From: an uncultured Treponema sp.
GTDB taxonomy: Bacteria; Spirochaetota; Spirochaetia; Treponematales; Treponemataceae
Assembly: GCA_937902445.1 (NCBI GenBank)
Contig: CALELJ010000056.1
Location: 1-9,308 of the forward strand
DNA: 9,308 nucleotides
Direction of reading: 5' to 3'
The position numbers and the translations under genes were made by a program. Below the pieces are notes generated by a model that did no database searches, had not been told where the DNA came from, and was given only the letters and a program-made list of their open reading frames with translations. This document shows, piece by piece, positions 1-6,499 of the stretch (position 1 is its first letter; each line of letters begins with the position of its first letter).

Positions 1-21
1 TTTTTTGAGAATAAATTCAAA

Positions 22-54
22 TGGAAGACTCGTACTGACTGGTAGATTTTCATA
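22..54. repeat. 33-bp direct repeat, copy 1
   Basis: Bases 22-54 (beginning TGGAAGACTCG and ending GATTTTCATA) are identical to bases 240-272, 218 bp downstream. Read on the minus strand, both copies begin with ATGAAAATC and could encode the same ten residues, MKIYQSVRVF. No Shine-Dalgarno precedes either copy and the frames diverge afterwards, so I treat this as a DNA or RNA repeat and not a gene. The distal part (GATTTTCAT, 45-53) is also inverted relative to ATGAAAATC at 113-121. Confidence 0.9.
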
Positions 55-86
55 GATATGCTAAACCGTCATTTTTTTTCCGGACT

Positions 87-110
87 CACGAATTGCATGT
101 GCAATTCGTG
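87..110. other. Perfect 10-bp hairpin next to a T8 run
   Basis: CACGAATTGC (87-96) and GCAATTCGTG (101-110) are perfectly complementary around a four-base loop. A run of eight T lies at 72-79, on the left side. For the minus-strand transcript of the upstream PNP gene this gives a hairpin followed by an A-run, and for a plus-strand transcript the T-run precedes the hairpin, so in neither direction is it a canonical intrinsic terminator. It may still be a transcript-end structure for the GH3-PNP unit, or part of the surrounding repeat element. Confidence 0.6.
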
Positions 111-133
111 GGATGAAAATCAGTGCAGGAGTA

Positions 134-275
134 TTGTATGAAAATCGAGAAGGAAGGAAGAGGCTTCCAAGAACATTCAAAGCTCTGAAAGATAGTTTCC
201 TTGCAGAGCTTTGCATGTAGCGACGATATCGAGCGGTCTTGGAAGACTCGTACTGACTGGTAGATTTTCATACAA
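134..275. repeat. Nested imperfect inverted repeat of about 140 bp
   Basis: Three pairs of complementary arms are nested in the correct order. TTGTATGAAAATC (134-146) pairs with 263-275 over 13 bp without mismatch. CTTCCAAGA (164-172) pairs with 237-245 over 9 bp. CAAAGCTCTG (178-187) pairs with 204-213 over 10 bp. The first internal loop is symmetric (17 nt on each side), the second is 5 versus 23 nt, and the terminal loop is 16 nt. The right half overlaps direct-repeat copy 2. No credible reading frame covers it. Candidates are a MITE-like mobile repeat or a structured RNA at the 3' end of the PNP transcript; the sequence does not decide between them. Confidence 0.65.
240..272. repeat. 33-bp direct repeat, copy 2
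   Basis: This is identical to bases 22-54. It forms part of the right arm of the nested inverted repeat 134-275 and lies 33 bp beyond the stop codon of the PNP gene on the minus strand. Apart from these repeats I see nothing in the gene-free stretch 1-305. Confidence 0.9.
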
Positions 276-305
276 CTACAGGCACAGGAGATGACTGGAA
301 ACACT

Positions 306-1127
306 TCAGAACGACAGAATGGACTCCGTAACCAGTGCCTTAAATTCCTTTGAGACACGGTTTGCAACTTCCTTGACTTCCTCATGATTTAGAGGAGTGT
401 TTGTAATTCCGCAGGCCATATTTGTGATGCATGAAATTCCGCAGATTTTCATTCCCATATGACGAGCGGAAACTGCTTCACAGGCGGTGCTCATACCAAC
501 GGCATCAGCACCAAGAATGCGTGCCATCCTTACTTCAGCAGGAGACTCGTAGGCAGGACCCGTAAACTGAAGGTAAACACCTTCCCTAAGGTCGATGTCG
601 ATTTTTCTTGCGGCCTTCTTTATTTTATCGCGAAGAGATTCCGTATAGATTTCGCTCATATCAGGAAATCTCGTTCCAAGTTCTTCGATATTTTCACCGA
701 TCAGCGGAGACGGAACAAACGATGATATCTGGTCGTTGATCAGCATAAGAGTTCCGGGTTTAAAACCAAGATTGACTCCACCGGCGGCATTTGTAAGGAA
801 AAGAATTTCAGCACCCATCATTTTCATCAGCCGTGATGGAAGCACCACATCACTCATTGAATATCCTTCATAGTAATGAACGCGCCCCTGCATTATCACC
901 ACAGGGACTTCCCCAACATGACAGAACACAAAACGGCCCTTGTGTCCTGCAACCGTCGAAACAGGAAATCCATCTATATCATGATAATCAATTTCGCCTT
1001 CAATCTTAAAATCATCAGCGTAGTCTCCAAGGCCACTCCCCAGGATGAGGGCAACTTTTGGCTTGAACGGAATTCTACCCTTTATGCTTTCATAGCAGGC
1101 TGTAAGTTTTTCATATGCTGGATTCAT
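306..1127 (-). CDS. Purine nucleoside phosphorylase (trimeric, PNP-I type)
   Basis: A 273-residue cytosolic enzyme that splits purine nucleosides with phosphate to give the free base and ribose-1-phosphate, in purine salvage. The usual family signatures are in order: phosphate-loop SGLG with Ser31, GRVHYYEGY (His84, Tyr86), TNAAGG (113-118), GPAYESPAE with Glu194, ADAVGMST (208-214), ITN with Asn236, and NHEE with His248. Glu194 and Asn236 correspond to the base-binding Glu and Asn of mammalian PNP, which favours 6-oxopurines. Small deviations are NDQI at 131-134 (often DH) and Tyr193 in place of the common Phe. The start at 1127 is chosen over an in-frame ATG at 1145 because AGGGAGG sits 5 nt before it and because the longer form would overlap the glycosidase end. 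It follows the GH3 gene by 10 nt, so co-transcription is likely. The family is near certain; the symbol (punA or deoD-like) is not. Confidence 0.95.
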   Translation of the reverse strand: MNPAYEKLTACYESIKGRIPFKPKVALILGSGLGDYADDFKIEGEIDYHDIDGFPVSTVAGHKGRFVFCHVGEVPVVIMQGRVHYYEGYSMSDVVLPSRLMKMMGAEILFLTNAAGGVNLGFKPGTLMLINDQISSFVPSPLIGENIEELGTRFPDMSEIYTESLRDKIKKAARKIDIDLREGVYLQFTGPAYESPAEVRMARILGADAVGMSTACEAVSARHMGMKICGISCITNMACGITNTPLNHEEVKEVANRVSKEFKALVTESILSF

Positions 1128-1132
1128 GTTGT

Positions 1133-1139
1133 CCTCCCT
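1133..1139 (-). promoter_or_regulatory. Shine-Dalgarno of the PNP gene, overlapping the GH3 stop
   Basis: The minus strand reads TAGGGAGGACAAC followed by ATG. GGAGG (1137-1133) is 5 nt from the start, and the TAG at 1140-1138 is the stop codon of the upstream glycosidase. The ribosome-binding site therefore overlaps the stop of the previous gene. This fixes the start at 1127 and suggests translational coupling. Confidence 0.9.
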
Positions 1140-3567
1140 ACTCAATTTTAAGAATGAATTCCAAAACGCGGCGGACGCTTCTCTTCACTTCCTCGATGGA
1201 AAGTCTTCCGTCATCCAAGGCTTCAAGAACCTGCTCCGGATAACCGCATGCCATCTTGACGTCATTGCCGGCCTTGATTTCCCTCCACTGCTCTGCGCGT
1301 GTCCACCAGTCTGTCATCACAATTCCCTTGTATCCCCATTCATCGCGAAGGATATTTGTAAGGAGATCCTTGTTCTCACTTGTGTGCCATCCATTGACTC
1401 CGTTGTAGCTGGACATGATTGCCCAAGGTTCCGAAGTCTTCACCATGATCTCAAAGGACTTGAGATAGATTTCACGGGCTGCCCTTTCTGAAACAATTGA
1501 ATCGCTTTGCTTGCGGTTTGTCTCCTTGTTGTTGAATGCGAAATGCTTTGGTGTTGCGGCAATTCCCTGGCTCTGGATTCCCTTGACTGCGGCCGATGCC
1601 ATGTGACCGGCAACAAAAGGATCCTCACTGTAATACTCAAAGTTTCTTCCGCACAAAGGACTGCGGTGTATGTTCATTCCTGGGGCAAGATAGATTCCGC
1701 AGTTGTTTTCTTTCACTTCCCTTGCAACAGCGACACCGATTTTTTCAACGGCATCAAGGTTCCATGTACAGGCAAGTGTCGTAGCGCAAGGCCAGGCTGT
1801 CGTGTACTGCTCGATGAAAGGAAGAATGCGGATTCCGGCAGGTCCGTCCGCTGTCATGATGTTAGGAATGTCATAGTTGAAGTTGTTTCCAATTCCGAAC
1901 GTATTGGCAATTCCTGTATTAGGCTGACCGCCCAGAAGCCATACCATATCTTCCTTTGAAAGCTGATCCATGAATTCTTCCATGGAAACTTTTCCATCGG
2001 CAACATCAGCCAAATGTTTTGTAGGATTGTGGATGCGTGTGACCAGACTGTTGTAAGGCAAACCACGCACGCTTGGAATCACGCCTTCAAGAACTTCCGC
2101 CTTTTTGAAAATCTCAGGACGTTCAATTTTTTCATACTCACTGACTTCGAGAGCCTTGTAGGTTCCGTCAGAAAGAAGACGCTTTGAAAGTTTTCGAGGC
2201 TTGAGCTGTTCCGTAAGCTGGACGGTAACCTTTGTTTCATCAACAGTAAAAGGAGTTCCAGTTTCCTTTACATTGCGGATTGAATTTCCGTAGAAGAATC
2301 TGTAGTCACCTTTTTCAAGAACCCATGCTGACTTTGCCACCGCACCTTCATCGTCATAGGAAGCAAGATCATTTTTTGAAACTTCAATCACAACAAAACA
2401 ACTTTCACCGCCGGCAAGTTCCTTTGTTTTGGCAAAACCCGCAAGAACTTTTTTTGCCTTTGAAAGTTTTCCTTCAGGCTGTTCGCAATAAAGCTGAACT
2501 ACTTCCTTGCCCGAAACTTTGCCCGTATTTTTCACGCTGAACGTGAAGGCGATTTTATCACCGCAATCATTTTGACCGGCAAGTGCAATTTCAAAAGCCG
2601 TATAGGAAAGTCCATAGCCAAAAGGATAGACTACACAATCCGCTTTTCCCGGAATTGTCTCAAAATATCTGTATCCGACAAAAATGTCTTCCTGATATTC
2701 AACGCTGTCGGCCCTGTCGTGGAAAGTATCTGTGGAAGGATAGTCCTCAAGACGCTTTGCAAAAGTGTCGGTAAGTTTTCCGCTTGGACATTTTTCACCA
2801 AGAACAATTTCAGTCGCAGCAACAGCACCTTCCATTCCGCCCTGACCGATGAAAAGAACTGCGGAAATTTTCGGATTGCCGGCAAACCAGCTTGTATCGA
2901 CAACTCCACCTACGTTCAAAAGAACGATGATGTTGGAAAAGTTTTTTTCTGCCTGGGCAACAAGGGCTTCCTCTTCCGCAGTGAGGTAGAAATCACCCTT
3001 CGGGAAAATTTCCTTTGACATTGCACGGAAAGCATCTTCTCCACCCCAGACATCTTCCTCAATATTTTCCATGTGAAGTTCTTTTCCCGGGATGTTGCAG
3101 GCGCGGTCCCAGCCTTCACCGGAATATCTGTTGATTGTAATGATTGCAGTATCAGAGAATTTTGCGGCTGCCTCAATCTGGCCGTCGGAAAGTTTTGCCT
3201 CAGCCGTCATGCCAGGTTCACGGCCCTTTGCACGCAACGGCTTCAGATGATCCTGATAGAAATTATGGAGTCCGTCATAGAGGCCCGCACCGCACTTCTT
3301 TTTGAATGCATCATAAAGGCTTGTGCAGTAGGCACAGTAAACGTCACCGCTACCACCGCCACCTTTAACATATTCTTCCGAGGCTTTACCCAGAAGAACA
3401 ATTTTCTTTTCTTTAAGCGGAAGAAGATTTTTTTCATTCTTCAGAAGAACGATTCCTTCCGCAGCTGTATTTTTTGAAAGGGCAACATGGTCCGGGCTGC
3501 CAGAAACTCTAATTCCGTCTGCACCCAGTGGTTTTGCCGGTGTAAAAAAATGTCTTGTCCATCTCAT
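1138..3567 (-). CDS. Beta-glucosidase-like glycoside hydrolase family 3, domain-permuted
   Basis: An 809-residue enzyme expected to remove terminal sugars, probably beta-glucose, from short oligosaccharides by retaining hydrolysis. The domains are in inverted order: alpha/beta sandwich first (about 30-320, with EGIVLLKN at 37-44 and GEGWDR at 150-155), fibronectin-III-like domain (about 340-430), then the catalytic TIM barrel (about 525-805). In the barrel, ADGPAGIR (573-580), APGMNIHRSPLCGRNFEY (628-645), KHF (674-676) and AGND (766-769) line the site, and Asp753 in VMTDWW is the expected nucleophile. Glu293 in YQEDIFVGYRYF is the likely acid/base, by comparison with Thermotoga GH3. This order is known from Butyrivibrio and Ruminococcus GH3 enzymes. 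There is no signal peptide, so imported oligosaccharides are the likely substrate. GAGG lies 10 nt before the start. Exact substrate is unknown. Confidence 0.93.
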   Translation of the reverse strand: MRWTRHFFTPAKPLGADGIRVSGSPDHVALSKNTAAEGIVLLKNEKNLLPLKEKKIVLLGKASEEYVKGGGGSGDVYCAYCTSLYDAFKKKCGAGLYDGLHNFYQDHLKPLRAKGREPGMTAEAKLSDGQIEAAAKFSDTAIITINRYSGEGWDRACNIPGKELHMENIEEDVWGGEDAFRAMSKEIFPKGDFYLTAEEEALVAQAEKNFSNIIVLLNVGGVVDTSWFAGNPKISAVLFIGQGGMEGAVAATEIVLGEKCPSGKLTDTFAKRLEDYPSTDTFHDRADSVEYQEDIFVGYRYFETIPGKADCVVYPFGYGLSYTAFEIALAGQNDCGDKIAFTFSVKNTGKVSGKEVVQLYCEQPEGKLSKAKKVLAGFAKTKELAGGESCFVVIEVSKNDLASYDDEGAVAKSAWVLEKGDYRFFYGNSIRNVKETGTPFTVDETKVTVQLTEQLKPRKLSKRLLSDGTYKALEVSEYEKIERPEIFKKAEVLEGVIPSVRGLPYNSLVTRIHNPTKHLADVADGKVSMEEFMDQLSKEDMVWLLGGQPNTGIANTFGIGNNFNYDIPNIMTADGPAGIRILPFIEQYTTAWPCATTLACTWNLDAVEKIGVAVAREVKENNCGIYLAPGMNIHRSPLCGRNFEYYSEDPFVAGHMASAAVKGIQSQGIAATPKHFAFNNKETNRKQSDSIVSERAAREIYLKSFEIMVKTSEPWAIMSSYNGVNGWHTSENKDLLTNILRDEWGYKGIVMTDWWTRAEQWREIKAGNDVKMACGYPEQVLEALDDGRLSIEEVKRSVRRVLEFILKIE

Positions 3568-3584
3568 ATAAAATTAACCTCGCG

Positions 3585-3621
3585 AAAAAATAAAGGGGAC
3601 TGCATAGAATATGCAATCCCC
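3585..3621 (-). terminator. Intrinsic terminator downstream of murA
   Basis: On the minus strand GGGGA, a U-G wobble, and TGCATA pair with TATGCA and TCCCC around a 3-nt loop (3621-3595), followed by TTTATTTTTT (3594-3585). On the plus strand the wobble becomes a C-A mismatch and there is no U-run, so it works for leftward transcripts. It should end the murA transcript about 100 nt past the stop. It lies only 3 nt before the GAGG of the GH3 gene and overlaps that gene's expected transcription start. Confidence 0.85.
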
Positions 3622-3624
3622 TCA

Positions 3625-3653
3625 ATTATACACCTAAATATCAAATTTCACAC
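3625..3653 (-). promoter_or_regulatory. Probable promoter of the GH3-PNP unit
   Basis: A perfect TATAAT lies at 3630-3625 on the minus strand in an AT-rich stretch. The -35 region is poor: GTGTGA with a 17-bp spacer, or TGTGAA with 16 bp. The expected start is near 3618, inside the left arm of the terminator stem, giving a leader of about 50 nt before the GH3 start. The weak -35 suggests dependence on an activator, which is inference. Confidence 0.5.
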
Positions 3654-3674
3654 ATATGAAAAAGCAAATCTTCC

Positions 3675-3721
3675 TGTCATTGCAAGAAGCAATCCTCACC
3701 ACGCTGCGCTCGCCATGACGA
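3675..3721. repeat. REP-like palindromic element after murA
   Basis: GTCAT (3676-3680) and ATGAC (3715-3719) are terminal inverted arms, with an inner TTGC...GCAA hairpin (3680-3692) and the complementary-looking ACGCTGCGCTCG stretch between. The pattern (GTCATTGC, AGCAATCC, GCGCTCGCCATGAC) resembles the intergenic palindromic repeats that occur in many copies in diverse bacterial genomes. It begins directly after the murA stop codon and should be transcribed as part of its 3' end. Confidence 0.6.
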
Positions 3722-3722
3722 A

Positions 3723-5006
3723 CTAGTCAACATTTACGCGCTTTATATGGCCTCCAAGCGACTGGAGTCTTTCTACAAGATGCTCGTATCCACGTTCTAT
3801 CTGGTATACGTTGCTGATGCGGCTTGTTCCGTGGGCTGCCATTGCGGCAATGACCATGGCCATACCGGCGCGGACATCAGGAGAAACAAGGTGATCCCCG
3901 TGAAGTGAACTAGGACCAGTGACAACGGCACGATGTGGATCGCAAAGAGTGATGCGGGCACCCATGCTGATGAGTTTGTCAACAAAGAACATTCTGCTTT
4001 CAAACATTTTTTCAAAAATCAAAACGGTACCATCAACCTGTGTCGCAATGACCGTCATGATTGAAGTCAAATCAGGCGGGAATCCTGGCCACGGACTGTC
4101 ATCGATTTTTGGAATCATTCCGCCAAGATCAGTATTTACCTTAAGATCCTGATTTTCAGAAACCGTGAGGGTTTCTCCTTCAATGTCCCATTTGATTCCA
4201 AGCTTGCTGTAGGCAATGCGCAAAGGCCTCATGTCTTTTTCCCTGACACCGGTGATGGTTATCGAACCATGAGTTGCGGCAGCAAGGCCAATGTAGGATC
4301 CTATTTCCATGAAGTCAGGCCCAATGGTAAAATCACAACCTCCAAGTTTTTCAACTCCTTCAATCTGAAGGATGTTTGAGCCGACACCGGAAATTTTTGC
4401 CCCCATCATATTGAGCATATTGCACAGATCCTGAACATGAGGTTCACTTGCGGCGTTTGTGATTTCCGTATGACCTTCAGCAAGAACAGCAGCCATCACT
4501 GCATTTTCCGTTGCTGTAACAGAAGTTTCATCAAGAAAGATTTCAGCACCCTTAAGCTTGTTTGCCGTGAATTCAAATTTGCGGTCAGCAGAAACACGTG
4601 CCCCAAGTTCCTCCAATGCAAGAAAGTGGGTATCAAGACGGCGGCGTCCTATGACATCACCACCAGGAGGAGGCATTATTGCTTTTCCAGTGCGGGCAAC
4701 AAGTGGACCTGCAAAAAGAATAGAGGCACGAATTTTTTTGCTCAGTTCAGCAGGAATGTCACTTCTTGTAATGTCAACGGCATCTATCTGCCATGTATTT
4801 GTATCAAGCTTCTTAACTTTTGCGCCAAAAGACTGAAGGATGTTCAGCATGACGCCCGTGTCTTCTATCTCCGGAACATTTCTAAGCACGACACTTTTAT
4901 CAGTAAGCAATGCGGCGGCAATACATGGAAGGGCAGCATTCTTGTTTCCACTTGCCTTTATGGTTCCCTTTATTGGAAAACCGCCTTCAATTTCATATTC
5001 ATACAT
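3723..5006 (-). CDS. murA: UDP-N-acetylglucosamine 1-carboxyvinyltransferase, Asp-type
   Basis: A 427-residue cytosolic enzyme for the first committed step of peptidoglycan synthesis: transfer of enolpyruvate from PEP to UDP-GlcNAc. Length and residues fit the family: Lys22 and Asn23 in SGNKNAALP, Arg93, Arg122, Asp312 in PGFPPDLTS (the general base, Asp305 in E. coli), Arg379 and Arg405 in ERGYEHL. The residue matching E. coli Cys115 is Asp117 in PPPGGDVIGRR. Asp at this position is known in Mycobacterium, Chlamydia and Borrelia MurA and makes the enzyme insensitive to fosfomycin, which acts by alkylating the Cys. The start is the only reasonable one (MYEYEIEGG is the usual N-terminus; the next Met is residue 52), yet no Shine-Dalgarno precedes it. 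It is divergent from hydG and is followed by a REP-like repeat and a terminator. Confidence 0.97.
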   Translation of the reverse strand: MYEYEIEGGFPIKGTIKASGNKNAALPCIAAALLTDKSVVLRNVPEIEDTGVMLNILQSFGAKVKKLDTNTWQIDAVDITRSDIPAELSKKIRASILFAGPLVARTGKAIMPPPGGDVIGRRRLDTHFLALEELGARVSADRKFEFTANKLKGAEIFLDETSVTATENAVMAAVLAEGHTEITNAASEPHVQDLCNMLNMMGAKISGVGSNILQIEGVEKLGGCDFTIGPDFMEIGSYIGLAAATHGSITITGVREKDMRPLRIAYSKLGIKWDIEGETLTVSENQDLKVNTDLGGMIPKIDDSPWPGFPPDLTSIMTVIATQVDGTVLIFEKMFESRMFFVDKLISMGARITLCDPHRAVVTGPSSLHGDHLVSPDVRAGMAMVIAAMAAHGTSRISNVYQIERGYEHLVERLQSLGGHIKRVNVD

Positions 5007-5012
5007 AAGGAC

Positions 5013-5041
5013 AGTATAGAAAAAAAATTGATAATTCTCAA
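5013..5041 (-). promoter_or_regulatory. murA promoter, predicted leaderless start
   Basis: On the minus strand TTGAGA (5041-5036), a 17-bp spacer (5035-5019) and TATACT (5018-5013) form a good sigma70-type promoter. Six bases, GTCCTT, then separate the -10 from the ATG at 5006, so the expected start of transcription is the A of the ATG. The spacer holds a run of eight T (5027-5020), so its length may be slip-prone. Confidence 0.75.
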
Positions 5042-5063
5042 TGATTTGCTTTTGCAGTATAAT
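5035..5063 (+). promoter_or_regulatory. hydG promoter, predicted leaderless start
   Basis: TTCTCA (5035-5040, four of six consensus bases), a 17-bp spacer and a perfect TATAAT (5058-5063) are followed by six bases, GTAGCA, and the ATG at 5070. There is no Shine-Dalgarno. The -35 overlaps the -35 of the divergent murA promoter by five base pairs, so polymerase probably cannot occupy both sites at once. Confidence 0.7.
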
Positions 5064-5069
5064 GTAGCA

Positions 5070-6485
5070 ATGTACAATGTCAATTCGTCAAAAGCAGAAG
5101 AGTTCATAGATGACAATGAGATTCAGGAAACTCTTTCTTATGCGGCGGAACACAAAAGCGACCGTGTTCTGGTTCAGTCCATACTGGAGAAGGCCTCACT
5201 CTGCAAAGGTCTCTCCCACAGAGAAGCTGCGGTTCTCCTCGAATGCGATATTCCGGATCTGAATGAAAAAATAAAAGATCTTGCAAAGGAAATAAAATTA
5301 AAATTCTACGGAAACAGAATAGTTCTGTTTGCGCCGCTTTATCTTTCCAACTACTGCATCAACAGCTGCACCTATTGCCCCTACCATATCAGGAACAAAC
5401 ACATTCCGCGCAAAAAACTTACACAGGAAGAGATTGCACGTGAAGTGATTGCGCTTCAGGACATGGGTCACAAAAGACTCGCACTTGAAACTGGAGAAGA
5501 CCCGGTAAACAATCCCATTGAATATGTTCTCGAAAGCATAAAGACCATTTACGGAATAAAGCACAGAAACGGAGCCATCCGCAGAGTCAATGTAAACATC
5601 GCTGCGACAACAGTTGAGAATTACAGAAAACTCCATGACGCCGGAATCGGAACCTACATTCTGTTTCAGGAGACATACAACAAAAAGGCATATGAGGCAT
5701 TGCACCCAGCAGGACCAAAAAGCGATTACGCATACCACACAGAGGCCATGGACCGTGCCATGGAAGGCGGAATCGATGACGTTGGCTGCGGAGTTCTGTT
5801 CGGGCTTAATCTGTACCGCTACGATTTTGTCGGACTTTTGATGCACGCTGAACATCTGGAATCAAGCAAGGGGGTTGGTCCACATACCATCAGCGTTCCA
5901 CGAATCCGTGCCGCAGATGACATTGATCCATCGGCATTCCCTGATGCCATTGACGATGAGACTTTTGCAAAAATAGTTGCCTGCATCCGCATAGCAGTTC
6001 CCTACACGGGCATGATAGTCTCCACAAGAGAAAGCCAGGCAACACGTGAAAAAGTAATGGAACTGGGAGTTTCACAAATTTCCGGAGGATCACGCACAAG
6101 TGTTGGGGGCTACTGCGAAAGGGAACGTCCCAACGACACGACCCAGTTTGATGTAAGCGACCAGCGCACACTGGATGAAGTTGTACAATGGCTCATGGAA
6201 ATGAATTATGTTCCAAGTTTCTGCACGGCCTGCTACAGGGCTGGAAGAACTGGCGACAGGTTCATGGCCCTTGTCAAATCAGGACAGATCGCCAACTGCT
6301 GCCATCCCAATGCCCTCATGACATTGAAGGAATACCTTGAAGACTACGCCAGCCCAAAGACAAAAGCAACAGGCAACAATCTTATTGAACGCGAGCTTCT
6401 GAACATTCCGAATGAAAAAGTCAGAGAACGCGCAAAGGAGTATCTTGAAAAAGAAGTGAACGGCGAAAGAGATTTCAGGTTTTAA
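5070..6485 (+). CDS. hydG: [FeFe]-hydrogenase maturase HydG, radical SAM tyrosine lyase
   Basis: A 471-residue cytosolic enzyme that cleaves tyrosine to p-cresol and dehydroglycine and makes the Fe(CO)(CN) synthon for the H-cluster of [FeFe] hydrogenase. It acts with HydE and HydF, neither of which is in this window. The radical-SAM cluster motif is CINSCTYC (Cys96, Cys100, Cys103), in a ThiH/HydG-like TIM barrel. The C-terminal auxiliary-cluster motif CX2CX22C is complete at Cys385, Cys388 and Cys411; this separates HydG from ThiH, which lacks it. Length is normal. The frame stays open far upstream, but the start at 5070 gives the typical MYNV N-terminus and matches the promoter spacing; there is no Shine-Dalgarno. 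It is divergent from murA and convergent with pepT, so it is probably a single-gene unit. It implies an anaerobe with an [FeFe] hydrogenase. Confidence 0.97.
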   Translation: MYNVNSSKAEEFIDDNEIQETLSYAAEHKSDRVLVQSILEKASLCKGLSHREAAVLLECDIPDLNEKIKDLAKEIKLKFYGNRIVLFAPLYLSNYCINSCTYCPYHIRNKHIPRKKLTQEEIAREVIALQDMGHKRLALETGEDPVNNPIEYVLESIKTIYGIKHRNGAIRRVNVNIAATTVENYRKLHDAGIGTYILFQETYNKKAYEALHPAGPKSDYAYHTEAMDRAMEGGIDDVGCGVLFGLNLYRYDFVGLLMHAEHLESSKGVGPHTISVPRIRAADDIDPSAFPDAIDDETFAKIVACIRIAVPYTGMIVSTRESQATREKVMELGVSQISGGSRTSVGGYCERERPNDTTQFDVSDQRTLDEVVQWLMEMNYVPSFCTACYRAGRTGDRFMALVKSGQIANCCHPNALMTLKEYLEDYASPKTKATGNNLIERELLNIPNEKVRERAKEYLEKEVNGERDFRF

Positions 6486-6499
6486 AAATACCCAGGATA

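Noticed and set aside
72..110. T8 run and hairpin as an intrinsic terminator of the GH3-PNP transcript
   Set aside because: In the direction of that transcript the hairpin is followed by an A-run, not a U-run, so the canonical arrangement is missing.
138..188. Tiny plus-strand frame MKIEKEGRGFQEHSKL with AGGAG 6 nt upstream
   Set aside because: Only 16 codons, and it lies in the arm of the nested inverted repeat. The Shine-Dalgarno match may be chance. Without conservation data it cannot be called a gene.
22..272. 33-bp direct repeat as part of a CRISPR array
   Set aside because: There are only two copies, 185 bp apart, with internal structure and no regular spacers.
86..385. Minus-strand open frame of 99 codons across the left repeats
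   Set aside because: It overlaps the end of the PNP gene in another frame, runs through inverted repeats and reads as low-quality composition with no known motif.
3641..3657. TGTGA-type CRP half-site upstream of the GH3 gene
   Set aside because: Only one half-site is visible on the minus strand and the inverted partner is absent.
5027..5042. ATTGA...TCAAT inverted repeat in the murA-hydG promoter as an operator
   Set aside because: Arms of only 5 bp in AT-rich DNA are expected by chance; no known regulator site was recognised.
4437..5069. In-frame open extension of hydG by 211 codons upstream, antisense to murA
   Set aside because: It is the shadow of the murA coding strand. The HydG family N-terminus (MYNV) begins at 5070, and promoter spacing fits that start.
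5298..5855. Minus-strand frame of 185 codons inside hydG
   Set aside because: Antisense shadow of a clearly conserved gene, with no motif of its own.
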